64,000 bases of DNA from Bryocella elongata (GTDB lineage: Bacteria > Acidobacteriota > Terriglobia > Terriglobales > Acidobacteriaceae), in contig NZ_FNVA01000009.1 in NCBI RefSeq assembly GCF_900108185.1, positions 62,001-126,000 of the forward strand, written 5' to 3'. Under the pieces are notes generated by a model. The model searched no databases and was not told the origin of the DNA. It saw nothing but the letters and a program-made list of their open reading frames with translations. A program made the position numbers and the translations under genes. Positions 8,686 to 18,652 of this stretch are shown here, in pieces (the first letter of the stretch is position 1; every line of letters starts with the position of its first letter).

Positions 8686-11202
8686 TCAACCAGTGACCTG
8701 TATCGCATACCGCTTACCCGCAACGAGCCGCAACTTAACGGCGCCCTGCTCCAGCTTGTCGTGAGCGACGGAACCCGCAAGCGGATGCACGAGTGCGATC
8801 GCCTGCCCGGCCGGTGGCCGAAGTCGAAAATCTCCGCTGCGTGTGCACAGGACACTGCATTCCACCAGGCGTCCACCGTGCCAACGCATATCGACCTCAA
8901 GTCCGCCACGAGCACGTAGCCCCTTCACCGAACCGCTGGACCAAGCAGCAGGCAATGCTGGCAGCAAGCGTACCGAACCATCATGGCTCTGCAGGAGCAT
9001 CTCCGCGATCGCGGCAGTTGTGCCGAAGTTGCCGTCAATCTGAAAGATCGCTCCGTGCCCTCCGGGATGCGTATCGAAGAGATTGCCGTTCGTACTGTGC
9101 TGCATCAACATGGCTAGCGATTCATGCGCCTTGTCGCCATCTCCCAGCCGAGCCCAGAAGTTGATGGCCCACGCACGGCTCCAGCCGGTGTAGGCCCCGC
9201 CATTCGCTAGTCTTCGCTCGAGCGAGACGCGCGAAGCCTTTGCGAGTTCAGGAGTCGACCACGGCGTGATCGCGTTCCCCGGAAACAGCGGATACATATG
9301 CGACATATGCCGCTGCCCCGGCGTGCTTTCGTCAAAGTCGACGGCCCATTCCTGCAGCTGCCCATAGCGGCCGATGCGGTACGGCGGGAGGCGCGAAGCC
9401 GCGGCCTGCAGCTTCGCGGCGAACTCAGCGTCGATACCAAGTAACTTTGCGGCTGCGCTCGTGTTGTCAAATAGCTCGCGACTCAAAGCAAGGTCCATCG
9501 TGCAACCGGCGCTGGTCATCGCAACCTTCCCGTCGGGCGCAAGAAAGCTGTTCTCCGTGGACTCCGATGGGCAGGTTGTGAGGTGTCCATCAGCGTCCTG
9601 CACCAGCCACGCAAGATGAAACTCCGCGGAAGATCGAAGGATCGGATAGGCTCGCTCACGCAGGAACTGGATATCGCCCGAAAAGAGATAGTGCTCATAT
9701 AAGTGCGAGCACAACCATGCTCCGCTCATGCACCAGTTCGCCCATGTAGGCGATCCCACGCCCTCACCGACTGGGTTTGCGGCTCGCCACAGATCGATGT
9801 TGTGGTGCGAGCACCAACCCGGCAGATTGTAAGTCTCCTGCGCGGCACGTGCACCGGTCTTGCTGAGATCACGGATGAAGTCGAACAACGGCTCAGCGCA
9901 TTCGGCCAGATTGCATGTCTCGGCCGGCCAGTAGTTCATCTGGATATTGATGTTTGAGGTCCAGTTGCAACTCCACGGAGCTTGCACGAGGTCGTTCCAG
10001 ATGCCCTGGAGATTCGCCGGTTGCGAGCCCTGGCGCGAGCTGGCGATCAACAGGTAGCGGCCATAGGCAAAGTACAGGGCAAGCAGACTGGTGTCGGCGG
10101 CTGTGTACGCCGCAAGCCTTCGGTCCGTTGGAAGATGCGGTGCCGGATTCTCGCCCAGAACAAGACGCACCCGCCCGAACAGCCGCTGATGATCGGCGAT
10201 GTGCTCTCGTCTCAGCGACGCAAACGACCTGGCCTGCGTTGCATCGATCTTCTCCGCGGCCGCGCGGCGCAGTTCGATCGGGTCGATATCGGGAACGCGA
10301 TCGAACCCTCGGTACCCCGTCGCTGTAGCGATCACGATGGTAAGACTCGAAGCTCCATCGATCTCAAGCACCGTGCGGCCATCGCCACCACGGGTTGGAC
10401 TGACCTTCCCGCCCTCATGCCGCACCTCCGCTACACACACGAAGTGCATCCCGTCCCCAGGGAGCTCAGACATCTCGACGGGATGATCGCTCTTCGGATG
10501 CCCTGCGCCAATCACATGCGAAGGAGCCTTCCCCGTCAGCACGAGGCGAAACTGCCCCATCGAATCGACGGTGCGGAGCAGCGGGCTCCCGAGGGTAAAC
10601 TTCCCCGTCAACGCGCGAGGCCCATCGGCCGTGCAGCGAATCACCAGCACCCCCGCGGGCGCAGAGCAGAACATCTCTCGCTCGTACTTCACGCCTCCGC
10701 TGAGGTACGTCACTCGTACGCAGGCATCTTCCAGATCCAACTCGCGGCGATATCCCGTCGTCGTGCCTTCATGTTGCAACGCAAGCTGCATCTCCCCCAC
10801 TGGCACATACGCCTCCGCGAATGCACCTTGCATCTTGCGGCATAACGTGTCTGCGGCGTGGTAATCCTGACGCTCCAGAACGGCCGCACGAATCTGTGCA
10901 AGATACGGCGCAGCGTCACGATGATTGCCGTCCTTCGGCTTCCCGGACCAGAGCGTGTCATCGTTCAGCCCAACGCGCTCGCTCCACGGATCCCCGTCTT
11001 GGCCACCGCCGAATACCATCCCCCCCAACCGCCCATTCCCAATTGGCAGGGCATCAATCCACTCTCGCGCAGGCGCATCAAACCAGAGCTTCAGTTCATC
11101 CGAACTCGCAATCGCCGCCGCTGCGAGCTTCGGCAGGTGCGCCATTGCACCAAGTGCCGTCGTCGCAACAAAACCTCTACGCGTGAGATTCATCTTCGTC
11201 AT
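8686..11202 (-). CDS. GH95 alpha-L-fucosidase family protein
   Basis: Exported (alpha/alpha)6-barrel hydrolase of 838 aa, the normal length for GH95, releasing alpha-1,2-linked L-fucose or, in some members, L-galactose from plant or host glycans. The N-terminus has a Tat motif (LTRRGFVATTALGAMAHL). Family features seen: LWFDAPAREWIDALPIGNGR at the mature start, DDTLWSGKPKDGNHRDA, NLQGIWNDLVQAPWSCNW followed by NINIQMNYWPAE (the two catalytic-site Asn residues), TCPSESTENSF with the general-acid Glu region, and QIDGNFGTTAAIAEMLLQSH with the catalytic Asp. The ATG at 11202 has AAGGA five bases upstream; ATG 11193 is an alternative. It lies 79 bp downstream of the GH101/129-like gene on the same strand and is probably co-transcribed with it. 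Confidence 0.92.
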   Translation of the reverse strand: MTKMNLTRRGFVATTALGAMAHLPKLAAAAIASSDELKLWFDAPAREWIDALPIGNGRLGGMVFGGGQDGDPWSERVGLNDDTLWSGKPKDGNHRDAAPYLAQIRAAVLERQDYHAADTLCRKMQGAFAEAYVPVGEMQLALQHEGTTTGYRRELDLEDACVRVTYLSGGVKYEREMFCSAPAGVLVIRCTADGPRALTGKFTLGSPLLRTVDSMGQFRLVLTGKAPSHVIGAGHPKSDHPVEMSELPGDGMHFVCVAEVRHEGGKVSPTRGGDGRTVLEIDGASSLTIVIATATGYRGFDRVPDIDPIELRRAAAEKIDATQARSFASLRREHIADHQRLFGRVRLVLGENPAPHLPTDRRLAAYTAADTSLLALYFAYGRYLLIASSRQGSQPANLQGIWNDLVQAPWSCNWTSNINIQMNYWPAETCNLAECAEPLFDFIRDLSKTGARAAQETYNLPGWCSHHNIDLWRAANPVGEGVGSPTWANWCMSGAWLCSHLYEHYLFSGDIQFLRERAYPILRSSAEFHLAWLVQDADGHLTTCPSESTENSFLAPDGKVAMTSAGCTMDLALSRELFDNTSAAAKLLGIDAEFAAKLQAAASRLPPYRIGRYGQLQEWAVDFDESTPGQRHMSHMYPLFPGNAITPWSTPELAKASRVSLERRLANGGAYTGWSRAWAINFWARLGDGDKAHESLAMLMQHSTNGNLFDTHPGGHGAIFQIDGNFGTTAAIAEMLLQSHDGSVRLLPALPAAWSSGSVKGLRARGGLEVDMRWHGGRLVECSVLCTRSGDFRLRPPAGQAIALVHPLAGSVAHDKLEQGAVKLRLVAGKRYAIQVTG

Positions 11203-11281
11203 GACCTTCCTTGCTCATCAGACTTTCTGGATTGTGGGTCAGACCCATCCGCTACTGCTCAGGGGGCCGGTCAACAGCATC

Positions 11282-13603
11282 TCACGCCGAAGCAATCGCG
11301 CTACGAGTGCCGCCACGTTCCGCGGCCTTAGCATTGCGATAAACCATCACTGGCCGGCGCGCATCGAGATTCATTCGCACGTGGCCTCCGGTAATCTGAG
11401 GCTCCACCATCTCGCGCCGGTCAGAGAAGAGTCTGTAGGCCACCACCGTCGCGGCGTCCCACGCCTTTGGCAGGATGACTTCGGCCAGTCCAGCCTTCGT
11501 CCGATAGAGCGCCATCCGATCCTCGCCAAGCGGGCAGGTGCAAGAGCCATTGCTCGCTACTTCGCGACCTTCGAGCACCAACTGGTACCTCTTCGTCTGC
11601 CAGTCCAAGTCAAAGTACGAATCCTCTCCTTCCAGAACCGTACGTGACTGCGCCCCATCGATGGAATGACCCTCGATGTTGCGGCGATGCAATAGGAACC
11701 AGGGCGCCATTGCGAGATAGAAGGCATCGGTGATGCTCTCCATGGGAACATCGCCACTGAGGATGGCATGGGCAGCTTCGCCATAGAACAGCAACATCCA
11801 TGCGATGTCCTCCACCCCTGCTCCCTTTGGGATGTTGCGACCCCACATCGCACTCTGACGGTAGATCGTTGCGAGCATCGGGACAGGCGAGCCTCCGAAA
11901 GGGCAGGGTGAAGGCCCTCCGGCATACCAGCACATGCTCATCTTTCCGATATACGGATACCGCAGACCTTCGGAGGTCACATCCACTCCGTGCTTCTTGA
12001 ACTCCTCGAGCACGCGATAGCGGCCCTGGCGCAGATTCCGAATGCCGCTCGCCGGGTGCGCAGGATCCCAGTCATTGCGAATCGCATAGTAAGAAAGCAC
12101 ATCCACATGGATGGTGCCAGGCAATCGATACCGCTCACAGGTATACCGCACACGTTCCGTGCCAGGGCCTTCCATGTACTTGGCAAGCCCCTGGATGTAG
12201 GACTCCTCACCGGTCCATGCGCGACTCTTCCATAAGGTGCCGTCCGGTTTGCGCGCGATGTAGCGCTCGTCCCACGCAGGACTACTCCGGTAAGCATCAT
12301 CGTAGTTGTCGGACAGACTGACATCCGCATTCAGCGGACGAACGTCGTCCTTGAGCCGCATCATCGCGTCGTAGCCTCCCAGCCGTTCGTCGACGACGTT
12401 CACCGCGGGATAGCCCGTATCCTTGCCTCGAAACTGCCAGCCCCACAGATGAACCAGCTGCGAAGCACCACCTGTAAGTGCGTGTGCTTTGCGGATGATC
12501 TCCTCGCACTGGGTGAAGGTGGCGCCCGGCGCCGGGAAATTTGGCTCATCCACCCGAATGCCATAGATATAGCGGTCGTGATAGTACGGGTTCGGCACAG
12601 GAGGCATGCGGCCTCGGACGAGCTTTGCTCCATCCACCCACCCCAGCGGCGCTCCCGTCGGAGCAAGGAAATCAAACCTCACCGATGAGGGATCCTCAAT
12701 CAGCAGGTTCAGCGTCTGATCATTGCCGCAGGTGTTCGGGACGGTTCGGCCAAGGTTCATGTTGTAGCAGCCGCTGCCATCCACCCGATGCTGCTGCAGT
12801 GTACCCAACGTAGCTGCAAGTCGCGGCGCGTTGCCCGTTACAGCGAGCAGGGTGCCGTCCATGAATGCCGTAGTCTCCTGCACGCAGATCGCGCCGGAGT
12901 GCCCCGCCATGATGATGGGCAGCACCGCGTGGATCTCGCCCCAGAAGCTATTGGGGGCAAGCTTCCCGGCCTTGGCCTGCGCGAGCCTGACCACGTCGCC
13001 CCCGTTGTTGCCATGCGCCAGCCACGACTCAGGCTGGTCCGACGTTACAGTGACAAGCGCAGGCAGCGAGACCGAGATCAGCTCGAAACCGATGTGCTCG
13101 ATGATCTTCCTCAGCGTGAGCCGGAGCGTGCTGCCTTCGAGCTCATACCGCAGCGTGAACTCAGCTGCGGGCTGCTCCCCATAGCGCGCCACGAAGGGAG
13201 CCTCCACCGCATGCCCAAGATGCCGCAGCGGTGCTGGACGGACATTGAGGTTCGCGTAATCCCGCGGTTGGAGGCGGCAGATCCGTGCGATAGGACGGAT
13301 GCCAGCCGTCTCCCCATGGAAGGTCAACCCAGAAGGCAGGAGGCGGAATGAGAAAGGCAGACCGTCGGTAGAATCGATTCGAACCTCAAGCCCCGCAGAC
13401 TTTAGCACCACCGGATGCGCAGGGACCGCACGCTGCGTGGTCTCGCCAACTGATTGTGCCCTGGCAAGGGCGCCGTGCGCTGCAACGGCAAGGCCAGCAG
13501 TACCGAGCCGCAGAAACTCGCGACGTCGAAGAGGCTCAAGGAGTGGATCATGATCTGACTGCAATATGCTTTGCCCCAGTCGCGAGATTTCGCTTCGACA
13601 CAA
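11282..13603 (-). CDS. Exported GH101/GH129-like glycoside hydrolase (putative)
   Basis: Protein of up to 773 aa with a Tat-like motif (RRREFLRLGTAGLAVAAHG). The middle resembles the GH101/GH129 clan of alpha-N-acetylgalactosaminidases. A beta-strand ending IHVDVLSYYAIRNDW would place an Asp nucleophile, and FKKHGVDVTSEGLRYP would place the Glu acid/base. An N-terminal sandwich domain (about 55-250) and a C-terminal beta domain are consistent with that fold. Substrate could be an alpha-linked galactoside or GalNAc of plant or mucin type. The start is unclear: the frame begins at a TTG (13603), another TTG at 13564 has GGGG upstream, and no in-frame ATG precedes the Tat motif. The upstream region holds two palindromes (see operators). 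Family assignment rests on motif reading and is moderate. Confidence 0.65.
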   Translation of the reverse strand: MCRSEISRLGQSILQSDHDPLLEPLRRREFLRLGTAGLAVAAHGALARAQSVGETTQRAVPAHPVVLKSAGLEVRIDSTDGLPFSFRLLPSGLTFHGETAGIRPIARICRLQPRDYANLNVRPAPLRHLGHAVEAPFVARYGEQPAAEFTLRYELEGSTLRLTLRKIIEHIGFELISVSLPALVTVTSDQPESWLAHGNNGGDVVRLAQAKAGKLAPNSFWGEIHAVLPIIMAGHSGAICVQETTAFMDGTLLAVTGNAPRLAATLGTLQQHRVDGSGCYNMNLGRTVPNTCGNDQTLNLLIEDPSSVRFDFLAPTGAPLGWVDGAKLVRGRMPPVPNPYYHDRYIYGIRVDEPNFPAPGATFTQCEEIIRKAHALTGGASQLVHLWGWQFRGKDTGYPAVNVVDERLGGYDAMMRLKDDVRPLNADVSLSDNYDDAYRSSPAWDERYIARKPDGTLWKSRAWTGEESYIQGLAKYMEGPGTERVRYTCERYRLPGTIHVDVLSYYAIRNDWDPAHPASGIRNLRQGRYRVLEEFKKHGVDVTSEGLRYPYIGKMSMCWYAGGPSPCPFGGSPVPMLATIYRQSAMWGRNIPKGAGVEDIAWMLLFYGEAAHAILSGDVPMESITDAFYLAMAPWFLLHRRNIEGHSIDGAQSRTVLEGEDSYFDLDWQTKRYQLVLEGREVASNGSCTCPLGEDRMALYRTKAGLAEVILPKAWDAATVVAYRLFSDRREMVEPQITGGHVRMNLDARRPVMVYRNAKAAERGGTRSAIASA

Positions 13604-13617
13604 CTATCGAAGGAGTC

Positions 13618-13629
13618 GGAAACGTTTCC
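13618..13629. promoter_or_regulatory. LacI-family operator candidate GGAAACGTTTCC
   Basis: A perfect 12-bp palindrome with the central CG and AAACGTTT core typical of LacI/GalR-family operators lies 15 bp upstream of the 5' end of the GH101/129-like gene. This would place sugar-responsive repression over the GH101/129-GH95 unit. No LacI gene is in the window. Confidence 0.55.
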
Positions 13630-13650
13630 CTTCCACCTCGAGTGAAGCCA

Positions 13651-13668
13651 ATTTATACGTATATTTTC
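13651..13668. promoter_or_regulatory. Second copy of the TTATACGTATA operator candidate
   Basis: ATTTATACGTATATTTTC contains the perfect 10-bp palindrome TATACGTATA (13654-13663). Its first 12 bases are identical to the site at 903-914. It lies 22 bp outside the LacI-type palindrome, upstream of the GH101/129-like gene. Confidence 0.45.
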
Positions 13669-14052
13669 AACGTGGCAAATAGGATCTTCAGATCCTCCAG
13701 AGGGCTCGTGGATCCTGCTTGACGGCGGGATCGCGAGGTCGTGCCATCGCCCGCACATTGCTGGCTTTCCACGGGCCGAGAGCGGCTCACAAACCGCCGG
13801 AACTTGGACAACGGCAGGCGTCCTGGATTCTCTTGCAGCTGAATCATCATCACCCGTGCTCGAGGTCGCGAGCAGATTCAAGCGGGAGCCATTGTCACCG
13901 TGGAGGATGGCCCAAACTACCGGCATCGACTCGCGCTCTTTCGTGGAGTAGAGCGTCTGCCGCAGCACCAGCGCAGTCCCCGGGGCTGACGGGATCACTA
14001 TGCGGAAGTTTATCCACCTGCCTTCGCGACGAGCGGGCAGCGACGTCCCCGT
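13669..14052. other. 384-bp stretch without a recognisable gene
   Basis: Lies between the glycan locus and the left integrase remnant. A minus-strand open stretch (about 13920-14030, translating to FRIVIPSAPGTALVLRQTLY and onward) is coding-like in composition but matches no family I know and has no good start or stop context. It may be a fragment of a lost gene. Confidence 0.3.
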
Positions 14053-14346
14053 TCGCCCGAGGATTTCATCTTCCCCAATGCTGACGGGGTATTGCTGCTC
14101 GTCACCAACGACCGCCGCCGCGTGCTAACGCCTCTAGCTGAACGACTCCGGATCGAGAAGCTGAACTTCAAGATCCTGAGGGGGACGATGGCCACTCAGG
14201 CCCGGAACTTGTGATCGGTGAAAGACATTCAGGCATACCTGCGGCATGCGCGACCGGACACTACCGCGAACGAGTGCATGCAGGCGCTGCCGGCAAGCGT
14301 CCAACAACTGCTCGTTTCCGTGTACCGGATGCTCACGAAAGGAGAG
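14053..14346 (+). pseudogene. Degraded 3' end of a tyrosine recombinase (integrase)
   Basis: One continuous frame reads SPEDFIFPNADG, then VLTPLAERLRIEKLNFKILR, GTMATQARNL, stop (TGA at 14212-14214), SVKDIQAYLRHARPDTTANE, CMQALPASVQQLLVSVYRML. This aligns closely with the right-hand copy at 38252-38509 (NFQVLRRTMATRAQNL, SVKDIQSHLRHSRADTTANE, YMQELPESVQQ). Three lesions show it is dead: the in-frame TGA replaces Gly, LRRT has become LRGT, and the catalytic tyrosine of TANEYMQ has become Cys. No 5' part of the gene is present. It marks the left edge of the proposed island. Confidence 0.85.
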
Positions 14347-14431
14347 GGCGAGAAACAGCGTTTTTGCGGGTCTGCCACAAAATGGTCTTATGGGCCGGAA
14401 GACCGGGAAAAAACCGGTATTGCTGGCCACA

Positions 14432-14467
14432 TTTGGCATCAAAATGGCATCAATTTCCAACCAGTGG
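14432..14467 (+). repeat. Left copy of integrase-associated TTTGGCATCAAA repeat
   Basis: TTTGGCATCAAAATGGCATC plus CAATTTCCAACCAGTGG, a tandem of GGCATCAA units, occurs about 85 bp after the dead integrase frame. The same block, in the same order relative to the integrase end, occurs at 38556-38593 beside tRNA-Val. It could be part of an attachment region. The rest of 14347-14721 shows no gene. Confidence 0.6.
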
Positions 14468-14721
14468 GTGTTGGGCTGACCGTGGGGCAGCCCAATCCTT
14501 GTTCAATGCTCGAGCGCCGTGAATACTCAGCGAAGGCACTGACGTGGCGGCTTGCACGGAAGTGAACTGTCTATGCCGCGACCAAATCGGGCGCCTGGCT
14601 CTTCGGTGAACCTCGCGCCGAACATCTCCAGCTGAGCGTGGAGCCGTCTGCAAGGCCATGACCAGTCGGGAGCAAACATGTTGCACGGCAGGTTTTTCAC
14701 TGGAATACTGTTGGCCATTCC

Positions 14722-17720
14722 ATGGAAGAGCTTTTCTTATTTCTCCTCATCGTGGCCGTCGTCTGGCTAGCCGTTCGAGTCTCGAATTTAGGTAACGCTG
14801 CGACGAAGCTCGAGGAACTTGATCGGGAGCTCCATCGTCTCCGAGAGCGGCTGGTTGCGCTGGAGAGGCGTCCAGTGGACGCCGCTGATTCTGTGCCCCG
14901 ACCCGGTGAGTGGCTGGCGCAGCGACCGCAGCAGCCTAAGGCCGAGGCAACCCTCGACGCCACGCATCATCCCGCGCCAGCCACTGCACCTTTTACACAG
15001 CACATAGCGCCGGTTCCAGTTGAGACGGCGATCAATACTCCCAAGGTTGCGGGCCCGGCGGTTAGCCCCACGAACGCACCTACAGCGAAGCTCGTCCAGA
15101 GCCTCGCTCCGCCCGCTCCCTCGTTGCCGTCGTTCTCGATATCTGGAGTCGAGCCCGGCACTGCGAGACGCGCAATCTCACTGGAGGAGCGCCTCGGGCA
15201 TAACTGGCTTAACAAGCTCGGTATAGTGATCCTTGTTACGGGGCTTGCGCTCCTGCTTGGCTACCAGGTCCGTGCGCTCGGTCCGATGGGCAAGAGCCTG
15301 ATGGGCTTCTCGCTGTCGATCGGCATTCTCGTTGCCGGCCTCGTTCTAGAGCGTCGGTGCGGTATCAAATCTTCGCACGAGCGATGATGGGTGGCGGCTG
15401 GGCGCTGCTCTAGTTCGTTACCTTCGCGCTCTATCATCTGTCGGCGATGCAGGTCCTTCATTCGCAGGCCACCGATCTGGTGCTGATGCTGAGTATCGCG
15501 GCAGCGATGGTCATTCACTCGCTTCGCTATCGCTCCCAGGTCGTCACGAGCCTTGCCTTTCTGCTGGCATTTTTCACCGTCTCCATCAGTCACGTCACCA
15601 TCTTTAGCCTGGTCGCCGGAGCCATCCTCGCACTGGGCCTGGTCGCTGTGGCGTTTCGGCAGCGCTGGTTTGTACTGGTGCTCGGCGGTCTCGTCGCGGT
15701 GTACGTCAACCACTTCTTGTGGCTATACCGCGTGCTGCCGAACGGAGCGCAGGTGGGCCATCCCTTTCCGGAGTTCCTGCCCAGCGCTGGGTTGCTGATT
15801 TTGTATTGGCTGCTCTTCCGCATCTTCTATATCTTCCGGGTTCCGGATAACGATCGTGACCGTTTGTGTTCAACGCTGAACGTTCTGCTGAACTCTGCGG
15901 GTCTGCTCACCCTGCTCAAATACCAGTCGGCGCATCCGGAATGGGCTTTCCGGGGGCTATTGGCATTGGGAGCAGCGGAGCTCGTTCTCGCGTTCCTCTC
16001 ACGACGGCGGCATCACAACGCGTTCGTAGCGTTGGTCATTATCGCTTCGCTGTTCCTGCTCGCGGCAGTTCCGTACCGCTTCAGCGGTACCAACTGGTCA
16101 CTACTCTGGCTGCTGCAGGCGGAGATGCTGTTTGTTGCCGGCCTTGCGTTGCGGGAGACCGTCTTTGGCCGCCTGGGACTTCTGTCCGCATTCGCAGCGG
16201 TGGCGCAACTCGTCATCACGGGTGTTTTTCCCATTCTCGACGAGCGCCAAAGTGCTCTGGATGGAAGCCATCACGTTGCGTTGGCGATCGCCTGTGGCTG
16301 TGCGGCGCTGGCGGCGTGGTTCAACTCGGAGTTTGCCTCACGCCGCTGGCCCTTTATCGCGGAGAGGCCGGTCGATACCAATGCTCTGCGTGCTCTGAGC
16401 TACGTGGCGCTCCTCTGTGGTGGCTTGACGGCGTGGCTCGTGCTGAGCGGTCCATGGACGATCCTGCCGTGGCTCGCTATCGCGCTGCTGCTAGCCTTCA
16501 TCTCTGTCCGACTCAGGTCTGAGGACCTGGCTCAACAGGCGGACCTTCTTTCGCTTGCGGCAGTCGCTCGCGCAGGTGCCATCAATTTCACGCAGTGGGA
16601 TCACTTCGCGCATCAGCCGCGGGTCATCATCCTTTTGGTCGCGACAGCAATGCTCTATGCCCATATGCGTCGACAGCAGTCCGCCCAGATCTTCCGGCTA
16701 GGTGCCATCGAACGCTTCTACACCTGGGCCGCCGCAGCCATGCTGGGAGTTCTGGGGTGGTATGCGCTGGAACCGGCCGCTCTGAGTGTGGCATGGTGCC
16801 TGCTGGGGATGATCCTGGTGGAGCTTGGCCTTGCAACGCGCAAGCCGTTCTTCCGCCATCAGGGTTTCTGTTTGCTCTTCGCCAGCTTCGCGCGGTTGTT
16901 CTTCATCAACGTCGCGCTCGCACCGGCACCTCGCCTGTACACCATGCTCCCGCTCGCGGCCGTGTATGCCTGGGTGTACCAAAGGCTCTTTGCCAGCGAA
17001 CAGTCCGACCGCGTGGATCGCATTGCCGAGACTGCGAGCGCATGGTTCGCGCTTGGGACTGTCGCGACGCTGTTGTATTTCAGCCTGCGCCCCGCATGGG
17101 TTTCGATTGGCGCAGCGGTGCTGTCGATCGCTCTCTTACTGCTGGCTCGAGTGCTGCAACGTTCGGTCTTTTCCGACCAGGCCTTTGCGATCATCGCGAT
17201 GACCGCTGGTCGCGCAATCGCTTTCAATGTCTTCAGCATGGAGCCGCTTGCGGCGAAGTTCTGGGAAGGGAGGCTCTTCACCGTAGGAATCACCTGCGTT
17301 CTCCTGCTTGCGGCTTTGCCTATCGCATTCTCGATCCGCCGGCAGCAATCCGAAGCCTCCATCGAAGAACCGGCGTGGCGAAACTTCATCCTTCGACGGC
17401 CAGAGCAGATGGTATTCTTCGCTCCTCTCGCCATCCTGATTGTGCTGATCGCAGTACAGCTACGTGCGGGGATGATCACCGTCGGCTGGAGCGCCCTCGG
17501 TCTGCTTACGTTCCTCTTCGCCCTCGCAGTTGGGGAGCGGAGCTTCCGCCTTTCGGGTCTGGGCCTCCTCCTCGTCTGCGTCGGCAAGATCATCGCAGTG
17601 GATATTTGGCACGCTTCTCCTACAGACCGCTACGTCACACTCATCGTGATGGGCGCGGCACTGCTTCTTGTGTCCTTCCTCTATTCGCGGTATCGCGAAA
17701 CCATCCTCGAATTGCTATGA
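14722..17720 (+). pseudogene. DUF2339 multi-pass membrane protein, broken by frameshift and nonsense codon
   Basis: The N-terminal piece (14722-15387) has a membrane segment, a coiled coil (LEELDRELHRLRERLVALER), a Pro/Ala-rich linker and the DUF2339 entry SLEERLGHNWLNKLGIVILV. The C-terminal piece (from 15447) supplies the remaining roughly 20 membrane helices, beginning MQVLHSQATDLVLMLSIAAA. Reading across the junction in the second frame gives RYQIFARAMMGGGWALL, stop (TAG 15411-15413), FVTFALYHLSAMQVLHSQ, the expected DUF2339 continuation. So there are two lesions: a frameshift near 15350-15362 and a Tyr-to-amber change. Total length without them would be about 1000 aa. The family is of unknown function in the inner membrane. 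Two independent lesions make sequencing error unlikely. Confidence 0.85.
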
Positions 17721-17779
17721 CTCTTTGGCCGAAAGACGAACGATGAGTCGCTATATCCCGTTGGTGTGATTCTTACCGC

Positions 17780-18541
17780 GTGCCTTGTGGCCATCGTGCT
17801 GATTCAGCGCGGCACATCAGTACGCAGCCAAGTCCGCAGGCGCTACTCACTGCGGCTACTGAGGCTCAACACGCCGTAACGCTTGTGCCGATGCGGTTCG
17901 ACCGAAGGTCCGATGCCGAAGAGATCACCCTTGGGAATGAACTCGCTCAGCGTGCGGGCGCGTCGCTCGGCATCGATAGCAGAGAGGCTTTTTCTGAGAG
18001 GCACGCCCAGGACCAGCGCATCGGGGCTTACCTCCAGGTCGTCGGGAGCAAGGCAGCGGCCCACGCCCGTCGCAGGTTGCCATGGACCTTTCACTACATT
18101 CCGGATCCAGGTTTCGGAAACGCCTTCGCTCTTCCCGGAGGACACGTCTTCGTGGGGCGGGGCCTGCTCGCCCTGATGCGAAGCGAAGACGCGCTTGCAG
18201 CGGTGCTCGGCCATGAGGTGGAGCACGTCGATCTGCGCCACTGCGCCGAGCGCGCACAGACCGAGACGCGGCTGCATCAGTTCGGCCCCCTTGGGAATCT
18301 CCTAGGACTTCCTATCGATCGCTTCATGGCCGGGTACAGCAAGGAGCAGGAGCTTGAAGCAGACCGCGATGGAACGACGCTCGCTGTGGAAGCCGCCTAC
18401 TCCTACACCGGTATTCTCCAACTCTTTGGCGAGTTTGCAAGGCTGGAGCCACACTCGGCCTCCCAGACGCGGCAAACAAACGGACCGGTATTCGCAACCC
18501 TGCTGATTCTGTCAGCCGTAAAGCTACTCGCAACGATGTGA
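17780..18541 (+). CDS. M48-family zinc metalloprotease, possibly truncated
   Basis: The core is clear: YIPDPGFGNAFALPGGHVFV then LLALMRSEDALAAVLGHEVEHVD, with the HEVEH zinc motif, and GYSKEQELEADRDGTTLAVE with the third-ligand Glu. This is an HtpX/BepA-type M48 peptidase domain. The ends look damaged: the start is a GTG (17780) without a good ribosome binding site, the first 35 residues do not look like a signal peptide, and after LFGEFARLEPH the sequence no longer resembles the family, ending early in ILSAVKLLATM. It directly follows the dead DUF2339 gene, so it may itself be a decaying gene. Protease identity is good, functionality doubtful. Confidence 0.65.
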   Translation: MPCGHRADSARHISTQPSPQALLTAATEAQHAVTLVPMRFDRRSDAEEITLGNELAQRAGASLGIDSREAFSERHAQDQRIGAYLQVVGSKAAAHARRRLPWTFHYIPDPGFGNAFALPGGHVFVGRGLLALMRSEDALAAVLGHEVEHVDLRHCAERAQTETRLHQFGPLGNLLGLPIDRFMAGYSKEQELEADRDGTTLAVEAAYSYTGILQLFGEFARLEPHSASQTRQTNGPVFATLLILSAVKLLATM

Positions 18542-18652
18542 GGATCATCTGCCCCCAAGGGCGCGAGTAAGGCGATGCGCAACCATCACCGGACGCTGCG
18601 CTTCACGACCGGCACAGAGCTTCCACGGTCAGCGAATCGTTTCCAATGCCCG

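Noticed and set aside
13374-13384. GATTCGAACCT matching the T-loop of tRNA-Val, considered as a second attachment site
   Set aside because: Only 11 bp, inside the coding sequence of the GH101/129-like gene and outside the integrase relic; probably chance.
13402-13998. 198-residue open frame on the minus strand upstream of the GH101/129-like gene
   Set aside because: It overlaps the 5' part of that gene in another frame, has no ribosome binding site and no recognisable domain; only a part was noted as unassigned sequence.
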